From: CAYFVU01 sp964594775
GTDB taxonomy: Bacteria > Spirochaetota > Spirochaetia > DSM-16054 > Sediminispirochaetaceae
Assembly (NCBI GenBank): GCA_964594775.1
Contig: CAZQNO010000068.1
Location: forward strand, 1-13,498
Length of the DNA stretch: 13,498 bases
Direction: 5' to 3'
Shown one piece after another: positions 1-6,798 of the stretch (positions are counted from its first letter, which is position 1; each line of letters begins with the position of its first letter). The translations under genes were made by a program, and so were the position numbers. The notes beneath the pieces are model-generated. The model ran no database searches, was not told the origin of the DNA, and saw only the letters and a program-made list of their open reading frames with translations.

Positions 1-78
1 GAGAGTTCTGTTGACGCTTCACAATTCATCGCATAACAGCGAGCATGAAAATGCAGCCATCCAGGCCCACATTTCGTC

Positions 79-1749
79 TTGTGCGAACCCACAAAAACGA
101 ATATTCTGGTACCTACCGTGGACAACATCAATGATACACACACATTACACATAAGCTTTACAAAGTCGGATGAGCAACGGGCGATGGATCTGGAACTGCC
201 CAGTGGCGATATCCTCCTCGATGCAATCAGGAATGCAGATCCCCACGCCCTGGACGCTCCCTGCGGAGGGAGGGGAATCTGCGGTAAGTGCAAAATTCTG
301 ATTGCTTCTGGAGATGCCGGCCCGATAGGCACGCAGGAGAAACAGCTTCTCACCCATGAGGAGCTGCAGGCAGGTATCCGTCTTGCCTGTCTCTGTAAAC
401 CCGAAGGGGATCTCGTGGTACGCACCCTTTACGGGGGAGCCCATACGGTGCTCGACTCCATTGGAAGCTTCGACGAGAGCCCCGATCCCCGGCAGGTCGA
501 AGCAGGGACTGTGGGGGTGGCTGTGGATATCGGCACCACCACAGTGGTTGCCTATCTTATCGATTTCACCTCTCCCGCCCGGCTTGTGGGGGTGCGGTCC
601 GCTTTGAACGCCCAACGCCCCTGGGGCGCGGATGTGATCAGCCGTATAAGCTTTGCCGGAGAGGCTCCGGAGCATCTGCCGAAACTGGCCGAAGCAATTA
701 GAACGCAAACCGCCTCATTAATCGCGGAGCTTCTCCACGCCCGGGGGAAGAGAAAAGGGGATATTAAGGAGATAGTAATAGCGGGGAATACCACCATGCT
801 TCACCTCTTCGCCGCCGTCGATCCCTCTTCGATCGCAGTCGCCCCCTTTACCCCGGTTTTTGTCGAGGAGATCCTAAAAAGCGCAGCGGAGTTCGACCTC
901 GATTATCCCGAAGCAACGGTGAGGCTTCTCCCCTCCATCGCCGGATATGTGGGTGCCGACATCAGCGCGGGGATTACCGCAGTTGGGATGGACAGGAAAA
1001 GCAGTCTCACCCTTCTTCTGGATCTGGGAACCAACGGAGAGATGGCCCTGGGGAATCGGGAGCGGATTCTCACCTGCGCAACCGCCGCCGGACCCGCCTT
1101 CGAAGGCGCCGGAATCAGCAGCGGAACCGGTGGTATCCCCGGAGCAATCGATACGGTGATAGCCGACGAGGGGATGCTCCGGTGGACAAGCATCGAAGGG
1201 AAAGAGCCGGTGGGAATTTGCGGATCGGGAATTCTCGATACGGTGTCGGCCCTGCTGTCCTTGGGGGTGGTGGATTCCCACGGCGCCATGGAGGAAGAGT
1301 ACCTCGATAAGGGGTACTGCCTTGTTCCTGGGGAAAAGAAACGAAGAGATATCTGTTTCACCCAAAAGGATGTACGGCAACTACAGCTCGCCAAGGGAGC
1401 AGTTGCGGCGGGAGTTCAGGTACTCCTTGAAGAGTGGGGCTGCGGAGCCGCCGATATCGAAGAGGTCTTTTTAGCCGGAGGATTCGGCAACTACCTTCGC
1501 CCCTCCTCCGCTATTCGCAGCGGCCTTCTTCCTTCAAAAACCGCCGATTCGATTATTCCCGCGAAAAACAGCGCCGGCTTGGGGGCCGTTCGAGCTCTTC
1601 TGTTCAAGGATGAAGCCCGGCGGATACAAGCAGTCGCTCGGCAGGCTGAATATATCGAATTGAGCACCGACAGCAGATTTCAACACCATTTCATGGAGCA
1701 GATGCTCTTCCCCGACCCGGAGGAACAGGGCCCGGAAGAGCAGGGCTGA
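79..1749 (+). CDS. RACE-type corrinoid activation protein (2Fe-2S ferredoxin + ASKHA ATPase)
   Basis: Probably re-reduces inactive Co(II) corrinoid protein to Co(I) with ATP hydrolysis (RACE/RamA-like, DUF4445 family), in the cytoplasm. An N-terminal ferredoxin domain (residues about 22-120) has C62-x5-C68-x2-C71 and a fourth Cys at C104 (RLACLC). The ASKHA ATPase follows: VAVDIGTTTV near 150, IAGNTTMLHLF near 237, LLLDLGTNGEMAL near 315, CGSGILDTVSALL near 382 and LAGGFGNYL near 470. At 556 aa it is shorter than the roughly 600 aa common in the family. The C-terminus carries a PEEQG duplication. TTG 79 is the first start after in-frame stops at 34 and 46; GTG 118 is the alternative. ATG 184 would remove the first ferredoxin strand. 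No good ribosome binding site precedes either start, so the N-terminus is uncertain. The regulator starts 3 nt after its stop. The likely client is the corrinoid protein at 3373. Confidence 0.9.
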   Translation: MCEPTKTNILVPTVDNINDTHTLHISFTKSDEQRAMDLELPSGDILLDAIRNADPHALDAPCGGRGICGKCKILIASGDAGPIGTQEKQLLTHEELQAGIRLACLCKPEGDLVVRTLYGGAHTVLDSIGSFDESPDPRQVEAGTVGVAVDIGTTTVVAYLIDFTSPARLVGVRSALNAQRPWGADVISRISFAGEAPEHLPKLAEAIRTQTASLIAELLHARGKRKGDIKEIVIAGNTTMLHLFAAVDPSSIAVAPFTPVFVEEILKSAAEFDLDYPEATVRLLPSIAGYVGADISAGITAVGMDRKSSLTLLLDLGTNGEMALGNRERILTCATAAGPAFEGAGISSGTGGIPGAIDTVIADEGMLRWTSIEGKEPVGICGSGILDTVSALLSLGVVDSHGAMEEEYLDKGYCLVPGEKKRRDICFTQKDVRQLQLAKGAVAAGVQVLLEEWGCGAADIEEVFLAGGFGNYLRPSSAIRSGLLPSKTADSIIPAKNSAGLGAVRALLFKDEARRIQAVARQAEYIELSTDSRFQHHFMEQMLFPDPEEQGPEEQG

Positions 1750-1752
1750 TCG

Positions 1753-3093
1753 ATGGAGCAGTACCCCCTTCCAAAACACGTCGAGGAGGAAAACCGACTC
1801 CTTCTGGAGAAGGCGGAGAAAGCGGCGGCGGATTACCGCAGCGCCACCGGTATCGAATGTGAGGTGATGGATGCCCAGGGCCAAATCCGCTCAAAAGGGG
1901 AGCTGGAGAAAGGAGAACTCCTTTTCCCCCATTCCTGTACCCTGTGCCGATCCTTCCAAAAAGGCCGATCGGTTTCGGACTGCAGGGACCTGCACCTCCA
2001 TGGAGCATTTCAAGCCGAACGGTTCGGAGGCAGTTACATCTATTTCTGCCCCATCAGTTTAATATTCTGGGCAAGCCCCATCGTACATGAGGGGAAAACC
2101 ATAGGCTCCCTTCTCGCCGGACCGGTAACGGTTATCAGTAAGGATGAGGTTGTGGAAGAACTTAGCAGGAAGTACCCCTCGGAAAGCTTTGAAAAAGATT
2201 CTCTGCTTTCGGATCTCGATTCGGTTCCCTTCGTTTCCACCGACCGGGTGAAAAGTCTTGCCGAACTCCTCTTAATGGCGGCATCCTGGCTAAGCGGGAA
2301 CGAGATACATCTCGGGACGGAACGGGAAACTTTGGATCTGCAGAGCCGGATCAGCGAGGAAATTCAGGAACAGAAAAGATGGGCGGCCCGGGGGGTCGAT
2401 GTCCCCTCCTATCCGATCGAAAAGGAGCGGGAATTACTGGCGGCAATTCGTAACGCGGAGAAACACACCTGCAAGAGGATTTTAAATGAACTGCTGGGTG
2501 CTATCTTCTTTTCCAGCGGCGGGAGTTTCGAAATCGTAAAATTCAGAACCCTGGAACTGCTGGTGCTGCTGAGCAGGGCGGCCATGGAGGGAGGGGCCGA
2601 TCCGGAACAGAGTCTTTCCCTCAACCTTCGCTACATACGGGACATCGACACCCTCAAGGAACTGGATGATTTAAGCCTCTGGTTGGGAAAGGTCTTAAAC
2701 CGTTTCATCAATCTTGTCTTTACCTTTCGGGAGGTGAAACACCTGGGAGCTATTGAACGGGCGGTACGATATATCCAACTCAACTTTACAGAAAAGGTAG
2801 GCCTGGCCGACGCTGCCCGGGAAGCGGGGCTTTCAGAGGCCTACTTCAGCACCATTTTCAAGGAGGAGATGGGAATAAGCTTTTCCGCCTATGCGAACAG
2901 GCTGCGGGTGAGTATGGCCAAGAACCTTCTCATCGGCTCAAAGCTCTCTCTGTCGATAATTTCCGGCAGGTGCGGCTTTGAAGACCAAAGTTACTTTTCC
3001 AGAATATTCAAAAAGGTGACCGGAATTTCCCCGGGACGCTACCGGGAGAGCGGGGGCCGGATCTCGGAAAAACGGATCGAAATCACCGAATAG
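1753..3093 (+). CDS. PocR-domain AraC-family transcriptional regulator
   Basis: A 446-aa regulator, likely the local activator. The N-terminal part (residues about 25-180) resembles the PocR ligand-sensing domain, with cysteines C62-x2-C65-x11-C77-x21-C99 and the pattern CPISLIFWASPIVHEGKTIG. A middle helical region follows (about 200-330). The C-terminal AraC-type double helix-turn-helix (about 335-436) includes LADAAREAGLSEAYFSTIFK and GFEDQSYFSRIFKKVTGISP. The four-cysteine set could hold a metal or an Fe-S cluster; that is inference. It starts 3 nt after the RACE stop, so the two are probably co-transcribed and translationally coupled. Related PocR/AraC regulators often sit beside corrinoid methyltransferase genes or diol-use genes, so it probably senses a methylated substrate or intermediate. 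Candidate target boxes lie upstream of the neighbouring operons. Its stop codon lies inside the palindrome at 3089-3110. Confidence 0.92.
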   Translation: MEQYPLPKHVEEENRLLLEKAEKAAADYRSATGIECEVMDAQGQIRSKGELEKGELLFPHSCTLCRSFQKGRSVSDCRDLHLHGAFQAERFGGSYIYFCPISLIFWASPIVHEGKTIGSLLAGPVTVISKDEVVEELSRKYPSESFEKDSLLSDLDSVPFVSTDRVKSLAELLLMAASWLSGNEIHLGTERETLDLQSRISEEIQEQKRWAARGVDVPSYPIEKERELLAAIRNAEKHTCKRILNELLGAIFFSSGGSFEIVKFRTLELLVLLSRAAMEGGADPEQSLSLNLRYIRDIDTLKELDDLSLWLGKVLNRFINLVFTFREVKHLGAIERAVRYIQLNFTEKVGLADAAREAGLSEAYFSTIFKEEMGISFSAYANRLRVSMAKNLLIGSKLSLSIISGRCGFEDQSYFSRIFKKVTGISPGRYRESGGRISEKRIEITE

Positions 3094-3110
3094 TAAAAAA
3101 TTTTACTATT
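3089..3110. repeat. Perfect AT-rich palindrome overlapping the regulator stop codon
   Basis: AATAGTAAAA (3089-3098) and TTTTACTATT (3101-3110) are exact reverse complements around AA. The sequence contains the TAG stop of the AraC-family gene. It may be a weak terminator, an operator, or both. The element GTAAAAAA at 3093-3100 recurs at 3115-3122, a 22-bp offset or about two helical turns, which would suit an AraC-type protein binding direct repeats. Function not proven. Confidence 0.5.
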
Positions 3111-3129
3111 CATCGTAAAAAAGTACAAT
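3102..3129 (+). promoter_or_regulatory. Candidate promoter of the corrinoid protein operon, with shared AT-rich box
   Basis: A good -10 hexamer TACAAT (3124-3129) lies 16 bp after a weak -35 TTTACT (3102-3107). The spacer holds ATCGTAAAAAAGT (3112-3124). A near-identical box with TACAAT right after it stands upstream of the - strand operon at 8753-8735. A weak -35 with a conserved box in the spacer would fit an activator-dependent promoter. Predicted RNA start is near 3136, leaving a leader of about 235 nt that contains the riboswitch. Confidence 0.55.
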
Positions 3130-3169
3130 ACGAAGTTTCCTTTTCCCTATATATTTACCCTATCTTATT

Positions 3170-3308
3170 GAACCGGCCATTTCCGGGGAAGCGGGGTGAG
3201 AATCCCCCATGAGCCCGTCACTGTGAGTGCCGACAAACCTGCAGAAGCCACTGACTCCGTCGGGAAGGCGCAGGGGAGGTTGAAGTACGAGTCAGGATAC
3301 CCGGTATC
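3170..3308 (+). ncRNA. Cobalamin riboswitch (adenosylcobalamin class-I-like aptamer)
   Basis: The conserved cobalamin aptamer blocks occur in order: GGGGAAGCGGGGTGAGAAT (from 3185), with a hairpin pairing 3193-3196 to 3204-3207; CCCGTCACTGTGAG (3214-3227); GCCACTG (from 3247); GGGAAGGC (3262-3269); and the B12-box GAGTCAGGATACC (3289-3301). The closing P1 helix pairs ACCGG 3172-3176 with CCGGT 3301-3305. Downstream, hairpin 3326-3330/3338-3342 exposes CGGCA (3331-3335), complementary to TGCCG (3228-3232) in the L5 region. This matches the L5-L13 kissing loop of this class. The hairpin has no U-tract, so an intrinsic terminator is unlikely and control of translation is more plausible. The Shine-Dalgarno site is at 3358-3364. 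Confidence 0.9.
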
Positions 3309-3357
3309 GGCTGAAACTCCGAAGACGTCCCGGCAGCGGACGGGGGTAAATCCAAAG

Positions 3358-3364
3358 AGAGGAG
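3358..3364 (+). promoter_or_regulatory. Ribosome binding site that fixes the corrinoid protein start
   Basis: AGAGGAG lies 8 nt before ATG 3373. It decides the start: the reading frame is open upstream to a GTG at 3196, but that stretch is the riboswitch RNA. CTCC at 3317-3320 could pair with its GGAG, a possible but weak sequestering contact. Confidence 0.75.
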
Positions 3365-3372
3365 CACGCATT

Positions 3373-4005
3373 ATGGCAGATCTAATGCAAATGTCCGAGT
3401 TCCTGCAGAAGGGCCGGGCGAAGGAAGTGAAGGAGCTGGTACAAGCAGCGATCGACGAAGGGATGAGCGCCAAGGAAATCCTTGAGGGCGGTCTGATGCA
3501 CGGTATGGGCATCATCGGTGGTAAGTTTAAAAGAAACGAGGTCTTCGTACCCGAAGTGCTGATTGCAGCCCGGGCAATGAACGCCGGCACCGAACTTCTC
3601 AAACCCCTCCTGGTAGACGACGGCGTAGAGGCGACGGGAACGGTCATCATGGGTACGGTAAAAGGAGACCTCCACGACATTGGGAAAAACCTGGTTACCA
3701 TGATGATGGAAGGAAAGGGCTTTAATGTGACCGATCTGGGAACCGACGTACCAGCGGAGAAATTCGTCGAAGAGGCCCAGAAGGCGAATGCCGACATCAT
3801 CGCCTGTTCCGCCCTGCTTACCACCACCATGAAGCAGATGAGTACCGTGGTGAAGGCCGTTGAAGAGGCCGGAATCAGGGACCAGGTAAAAATCATGGTC
3901 GGGGGCGCCCCGGTTACCGAATCCTTCTGTGAAAATATCGGTGCAGACAAATACAGCCCCGATGCGGCCACCGCCGCAGAAGATGCGGTAGCATTCTGCC
4001 GATAG
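3373..4005 (+). CDS. Methyltransferase cognate corrinoid protein (MtbC/MtgC-like)
   Basis: A 210-aa cytoplasmic carrier of a corrinoid cofactor that shuttles a methyl group between two methyltransferases. Residues about 5-85 form the helical B12-binding cap domain (GGLMHGMGIIGGKFKRNEVF). Residues about 88-210 form the Rossmann-like B12 domain. The base-off/His-on motif DxHxxG is at D99-H101-G104 (GDLHDIGKNLV), with the supporting S146 (CSALLTTT) and G177-G178 (MVGGAPV). Length is typical for stand-alone corrinoid proteins. ATG 3373 is chosen for its Shine-Dalgarno site and because the cap domain begins there. It is first in its operon, behind the cobalamin riboswitch, with the homocysteine-methyltransferase-family gene 39 nt downstream. 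Likely partners are that protein, the pterin-binding methyltransferase at 7636-8655, and the RACE activator. Confidence 0.95.
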   Translation: MADLMQMSEFLQKGRAKEVKELVQAAIDEGMSAKEILEGGLMHGMGIIGGKFKRNEVFVPEVLIAARAMNAGTELLKPLLVDDGVEATGTVIMGTVKGDLHDIGKNLVTMMMEGKGFNVTDLGTDVPAEKFVEEAQKANADIIACSALLTTTMKQMSTVVKAVEEAGIRDQVKIMVGGAPVTESFCENIGADKYSPDAATAAEDAVAFCR

Positions 4006-4044
4006 TTATAGTGAACGGACTCCCGAAACACATGGAGGATCCCC

Positions 4045-4953
4045 ATGGCACAATCAAGCACACGAACAAGTATTAAAGAGGCGGTCGCTGCAGGCCGTAT
4101 CCTCATCTCCGACGGAGCCTGGGGAACCATGCTGCAGTCCGCCGGTCTTGATCCCGGGGAGTGTCCCGAACAGTGGAATCTGGACCGCCCCGAGGAGGTA
4201 AAAAAGATTGCCCGGGCCTATGTGGAGGCAGGCGCCGATATGATAGAAACCAACAGCTTTGGGGGCAGCCGGATCAAACTGGCCCACTACGGCCTTGCCG
4301 ACCGCTGCGGAGAGATAAACGAAGCTGCTGCACGGATCTCCAGAGAGGCGGCCGGGGAAGACCGGTGGGTACTCGGTTCGGTGGGACCCACCGGGAAGAT
4401 GCTGCTCATGGGGGATGTGAGCGAGGAAGAGCTGTATGAGGCCTTTCGTGAGCAAGCGGCCGCCCTGCAGCGGGGAGGGGCCGATGCTATCTGCGTCGAG
4501 ACCATGAGCGATCTCAAAGAGGCGGAACTCGCCGTAAAGGCGGCAAAGGATCACACAAAACGGGAAGTGATCGCCACCTTCACCTTTGAACAAACCGCCC
4601 AGGGCGATTTTCGGAGCATGATGGGCGTCGCCCCGGGGGAAGCTGCTAAGGCAATGGTTGAGGCCGGAGCGGATATCATCGGAACAAACTGCGGAAGCGG
4701 TTTCGAACGGATGATTCCCATCGTCCGGGTAATCCGTGAGGCGGTTCCCGACAAACCCATACTGGTTCACGCCAATGCGGGGATGCCGATACAGGAAGAG
4801 GAGGGCGTTCGCTATCCCGACAGCCCCTCTTTCATGGCCTCTCTCCTGCCCGAGCTCATTGATGCGGGAGCCTCGGTAATAGGCGGCTGCTGCGGCACCG
4901 GGCCGGCCCACATAAAAGCACTCTGCGACTATAGACGGGGCAGCGGGAAATAG
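4045..4953 (+). CDS. Homocysteine S-methyltransferase-family protein (MetH N-terminal module-like)
   Basis: A 302-aa zinc-type methyltransferase resembling the homocysteine-binding barrel of MetH or BHMT. Visible motifs are SDGAWGTMLQ (22-31), ETNSFGG (68-74), SVGPTGKML (112-120), IIGTNCGSGF with C216, and GGCCGTGPAH with C282 and C283. C216, C282 and C283 are the zinc ligands of the family, so the metal site looks intact. GGAGG at 4034-4038 lies 6 nt before ATG 4045. It is encoded directly after the corrinoid protein. It may transfer the methyl group from methyl-corrinoid to homocysteine, as part of a split methionine synthase. Alternatively it may act as the substrate-demethylating MT1 enzyme on a thio- or other methyl donor. 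Sequence alone does not separate these. Its stop is only 16 bp from the convergent etfA stop. Confidence 0.9.
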   Translation: MAQSSTRTSIKEAVAAGRILISDGAWGTMLQSAGLDPGECPEQWNLDRPEEVKKIARAYVEAGADMIETNSFGGSRIKLAHYGLADRCGEINEAAARISREAAGEDRWVLGSVGPTGKMLLMGDVSEEELYEAFREQAAALQRGGADAICVETMSDLKEAELAVKAAKDHTKREVIATFTFEQTAQGDFRSMMGVAPGEAAKAMVEAGADIIGTNCGSGFERMIPIVRVIREAVPDKPILVHANAGMPIQEEEGVRYPDSPSFMASLLPELIDAGASVIGGCCGTGPAHIKALCDYRRGSGK

Positions 4954-4969
4954 GAGCACTTCTCTCTGC

Positions 4970-5986
4970 TTAGGTACGGGAAATCTCCTTCACGATGGCG
5001 GGGATGACATCGAAGAGGTCCCCCACTATCGATATGTCCGCCATCTGCATCAGGGGAGTTTCCGGATCCTTGTCGACGGCGATTATCAAGTCGCAGGACT
5101 GCATTCCCACCAGATGCTGGATCTGCCCCGAGATACCACAGGCCACATAGACCTGGGACTGAACGGTCTGGCCGGTCTGCCCCACCTGATGGGTGTAGGG
5201 AACCCAACCGGAGTCCACCGCGGCCCTGCTGGCTCCGACTGCACCGTTTACCTTCTCGGCCAGCTGTTTAAGGAGATGAAAACCATCGGATCCCTTCATC
5301 CCCCTTCCACCGGATATAATAAACTGCGCATCGGCTAAGTTCATGGCGTTATCGCTGTGGTGAAACACGTCGAGCACCTTTTTCAGGCTCCCCTTTCCTC
5401 CGGCCTCCAGGCTCTCCCTCAACACCCGCCCCGTTCTGTCCGGATCGGGATCGAGGGCATTCATCACCCGGGGGCGGACCGTGGCCATCTGGGGGCGGTG
5501 ATTGGAGGAACGGATGGTGGCCATGATATTACCCCCGAAGGCGGGACGGGTCTGAAAAAGATCCCCCGTCTCCTCGTCGATGCTGAGACCGGTACAGTCG
5601 GCGGTCAGGCCGCAGTTCGCCTTTACCGCCACCCGGGGTATCAGGGCCCTGCCGCGGGTGGTTGCACCGCTGACCACCACCTCGGGTTTATACTGCTCGA
5701 TCATGCGAACCAACACCGCCGCCTCATCCTCTTCGATAAACTCTTGCAAACAGGGGTCGTCCACCATCAGCACCACATCCGCACCGTGCCGGATCAGGGA
5801 ATCGCTCTTATCGGAGATCCCCGAGCCCATGGCAACACACCAGAGTTCGGACTTGGCCTGATCGGCAAGGGCACGTCCGGCTCCCAGCAGTTCGTAACTC
5901 ACTTTCTGTATTTCCCCGTCCATGAGTTCGGCGACAACCCAGATATTCTTATATTCGGCCCGTGCTTCCTTCGTATTCGCTCTCAT
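4970..5986 (-). CDS. etfA: Electron transfer flavoprotein alpha subunit
   Basis: A 338-aa FAD-carrying ETF subunit that works with EtfB. The N-terminal domain covers about residues 15-190 (NIWVVAELMDGEIQKVSYEL, VVSGATTRGRALIPRVA). The C-terminal FAD domain has SGGRGMKG, GAVGASRAAVDSGW, QVGQTGQTV and CGISGQIQHLVGM, then IIAVDKDPETPLMQMADISI near the C-terminus. No extra N-terminal ferredoxin domain is present. ATG 5986 is preferred over the in-frame ATG 6028, which lies inside etfB. AAGGAG (6001-5996), overlapping the etfB stop, is 9 nt before ATG 5986. It is the last gene of the - strand operon. In context it probably carries electrons to or from the MTHFR-like protein two genes upstream; that is inference. 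Confidence 0.95.
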   Translation of the reverse strand: MRANTKEARAEYKNIWVVAELMDGEIQKVSYELLGAGRALADQAKSELWCVAMGSGISDKSDSLIRHGADVVLMVDDPCLQEFIEEDEAAVLVRMIEQYKPEVVVSGATTRGRALIPRVAVKANCGLTADCTGLSIDEETGDLFQTRPAFGGNIMATIRSSNHRPQMATVRPRVMNALDPDPDRTGRVLRESLEAGGKGSLKKVLDVFHHSDNAMNLADAQFIISGGRGMKGSDGFHLLKQLAEKVNGAVGASRAAVDSGWVPYTHQVGQTGQTVQSQVYVACGISGQIQHLVGMQSCDLIIAVDKDPETPLMQMADISIVGDLFDVIPAIVKEISRT

Positions 5987-5999
5987 CTCGTCATGCTCC

Positions 6000-6788
6000 T
6001 TATACCAGACTCCGCATCCGAAGTTCATGCACCAGCCTGGAGGCGATGTCCTCTACCGTTCCGTCCAACTTGATCGACTCGTTTTCCCTGGGAGGCGGAG
6101 GGTTGGTCTCCACCACCCGGGTAGGTGACCCGTGGAGTCCGATAAGTTCCGGTTCCGCTCCGATATCTTCGGCGGCCCACGTGGGTATCTCCATTTTTTC
6201 GGCCGCCAAACGTCCCTTAAGGGTCGGGACTCTAGGCTGATTGATATCCTTGACCACCGTTATCACCGCCGGCAGCGGCACTTCGCAGAGGTCCCAGCCG
6301 TCCTCGTGCATCCTCTTTACCTGCACCCTCTCCTTGCCGAGCTCGGGCACTTCCATTACGAAGGCCGCCTGAGTCCAGTTCAGATGAGCGGCGATACCGG
6401 GTCCCACCTGGGCGGTATCGCCGTCGATGGCCTGCTTTCCGCAGATGACCAGATCCACGTCCCCGATCTTATCGATCGCCTTTGCCAGGGCGTAACTGGT
6501 GGCCCAGGTGTCGGATCCGCCGAAGGCCCGGTCGCTGAGGAGGATCGCCCGGTCGGCACCGACGGAAATGGATTCTTTCAGCACCATATCGGCCCTGGCG
6601 GGGCCCATGCTGATCACTATCACCTCTCCCCCCAGCTTCTCCTTCAACTGGACCGCCTCTTCCACCGCATAGGTGTCGAAGGGATTGGTGACGGCCTTTA
6701 TCCCCTCCCGTTTTATCCTCTTCGTTTCCGGATCGATGGTCGCATCGTGGGTACCGGGAACCTGTTTTACACAGACAACAATTCGCAT
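6000..6788 (-). CDS. etfB: Electron transfer flavoprotein beta subunit
   Basis: A 262-aa ETF subunit that pairs with EtfA. It begins with the family pattern MRIVVCVKQVPGT and contains NPFDTYAVEEAVQLKE, ISMGPARADMVLKESI, GADRAILLSDRAFGGSDTWA and the nucleotide-binding stretch CGKQAIDGDTAQVGPGIA. The GADxxxLLSDRxFGGSDT and DGDTAQVGP forms look closer to the NAD(H)-using, possibly bifurcating ETFs of anaerobes than to mitochondrial-type ETF. I judge this from memory of the families, not from a tree. A G-rich ribosome binding site (GGGGGAGGAG) abuts the start and overlaps the stop of the MTHFR-like gene. The downstream etfA start is 13 nt past its stop, so tight co-translation is expected. Confidence 0.95.
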   Translation of the reverse strand: MRIVVCVKQVPGTHDATIDPETKRIKREGIKAVTNPFDTYAVEEAVQLKEKLGGEVIVISMGPARADMVLKESISVGADRAILLSDRAFGGSDTWATSYALAKAIDKIGDVDLVICGKQAIDGDTAQVGPGIAAHLNWTQAAFVMEVPELGKERVQVKRMHEDGWDLCEVPLPAVITVVKDINQPRVPTLKGRLAAEKMEIPTWAAEDIGAEPELIGLHGSPTRVVETNPPPPRENESIKLDGTVEDIASRLVHELRMRSLV

Positions 6789-6798
6789 CTCCTCCCCC

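Noticed and set aside
3196..3372. In-frame 5' extension of the corrinoid protein gene to GTG 3196
   Set aside because: This stretch is the cobalamin aptamer and its downstream hairpin. A strong Shine-Dalgarno site before ATG 3373 and the start of the cap domain fix the start there.
3165..4130. Long open frame of 321 codons on the - strand opposite the corrinoid gene
   Set aside because: Its predicted protein is Ser/Pro/Thr-rich low-complexity shadow sequence, antisense to a clear corrinoid protein and to the riboswitch.
4054..4959. Open frame of 301 codons on the - strand
   Set aside because: Antisense to the homocysteine-methyltransferase-family gene, which has intact zinc motifs; no family resemblance.
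5987..6028. Longer etfA start at ATG 6028
   Set aside because: It lies inside the end of etfB and lacks the well-placed AAGGAG that serves ATG 5986; the extra 14 residues do not look like an EtfA N-terminus.
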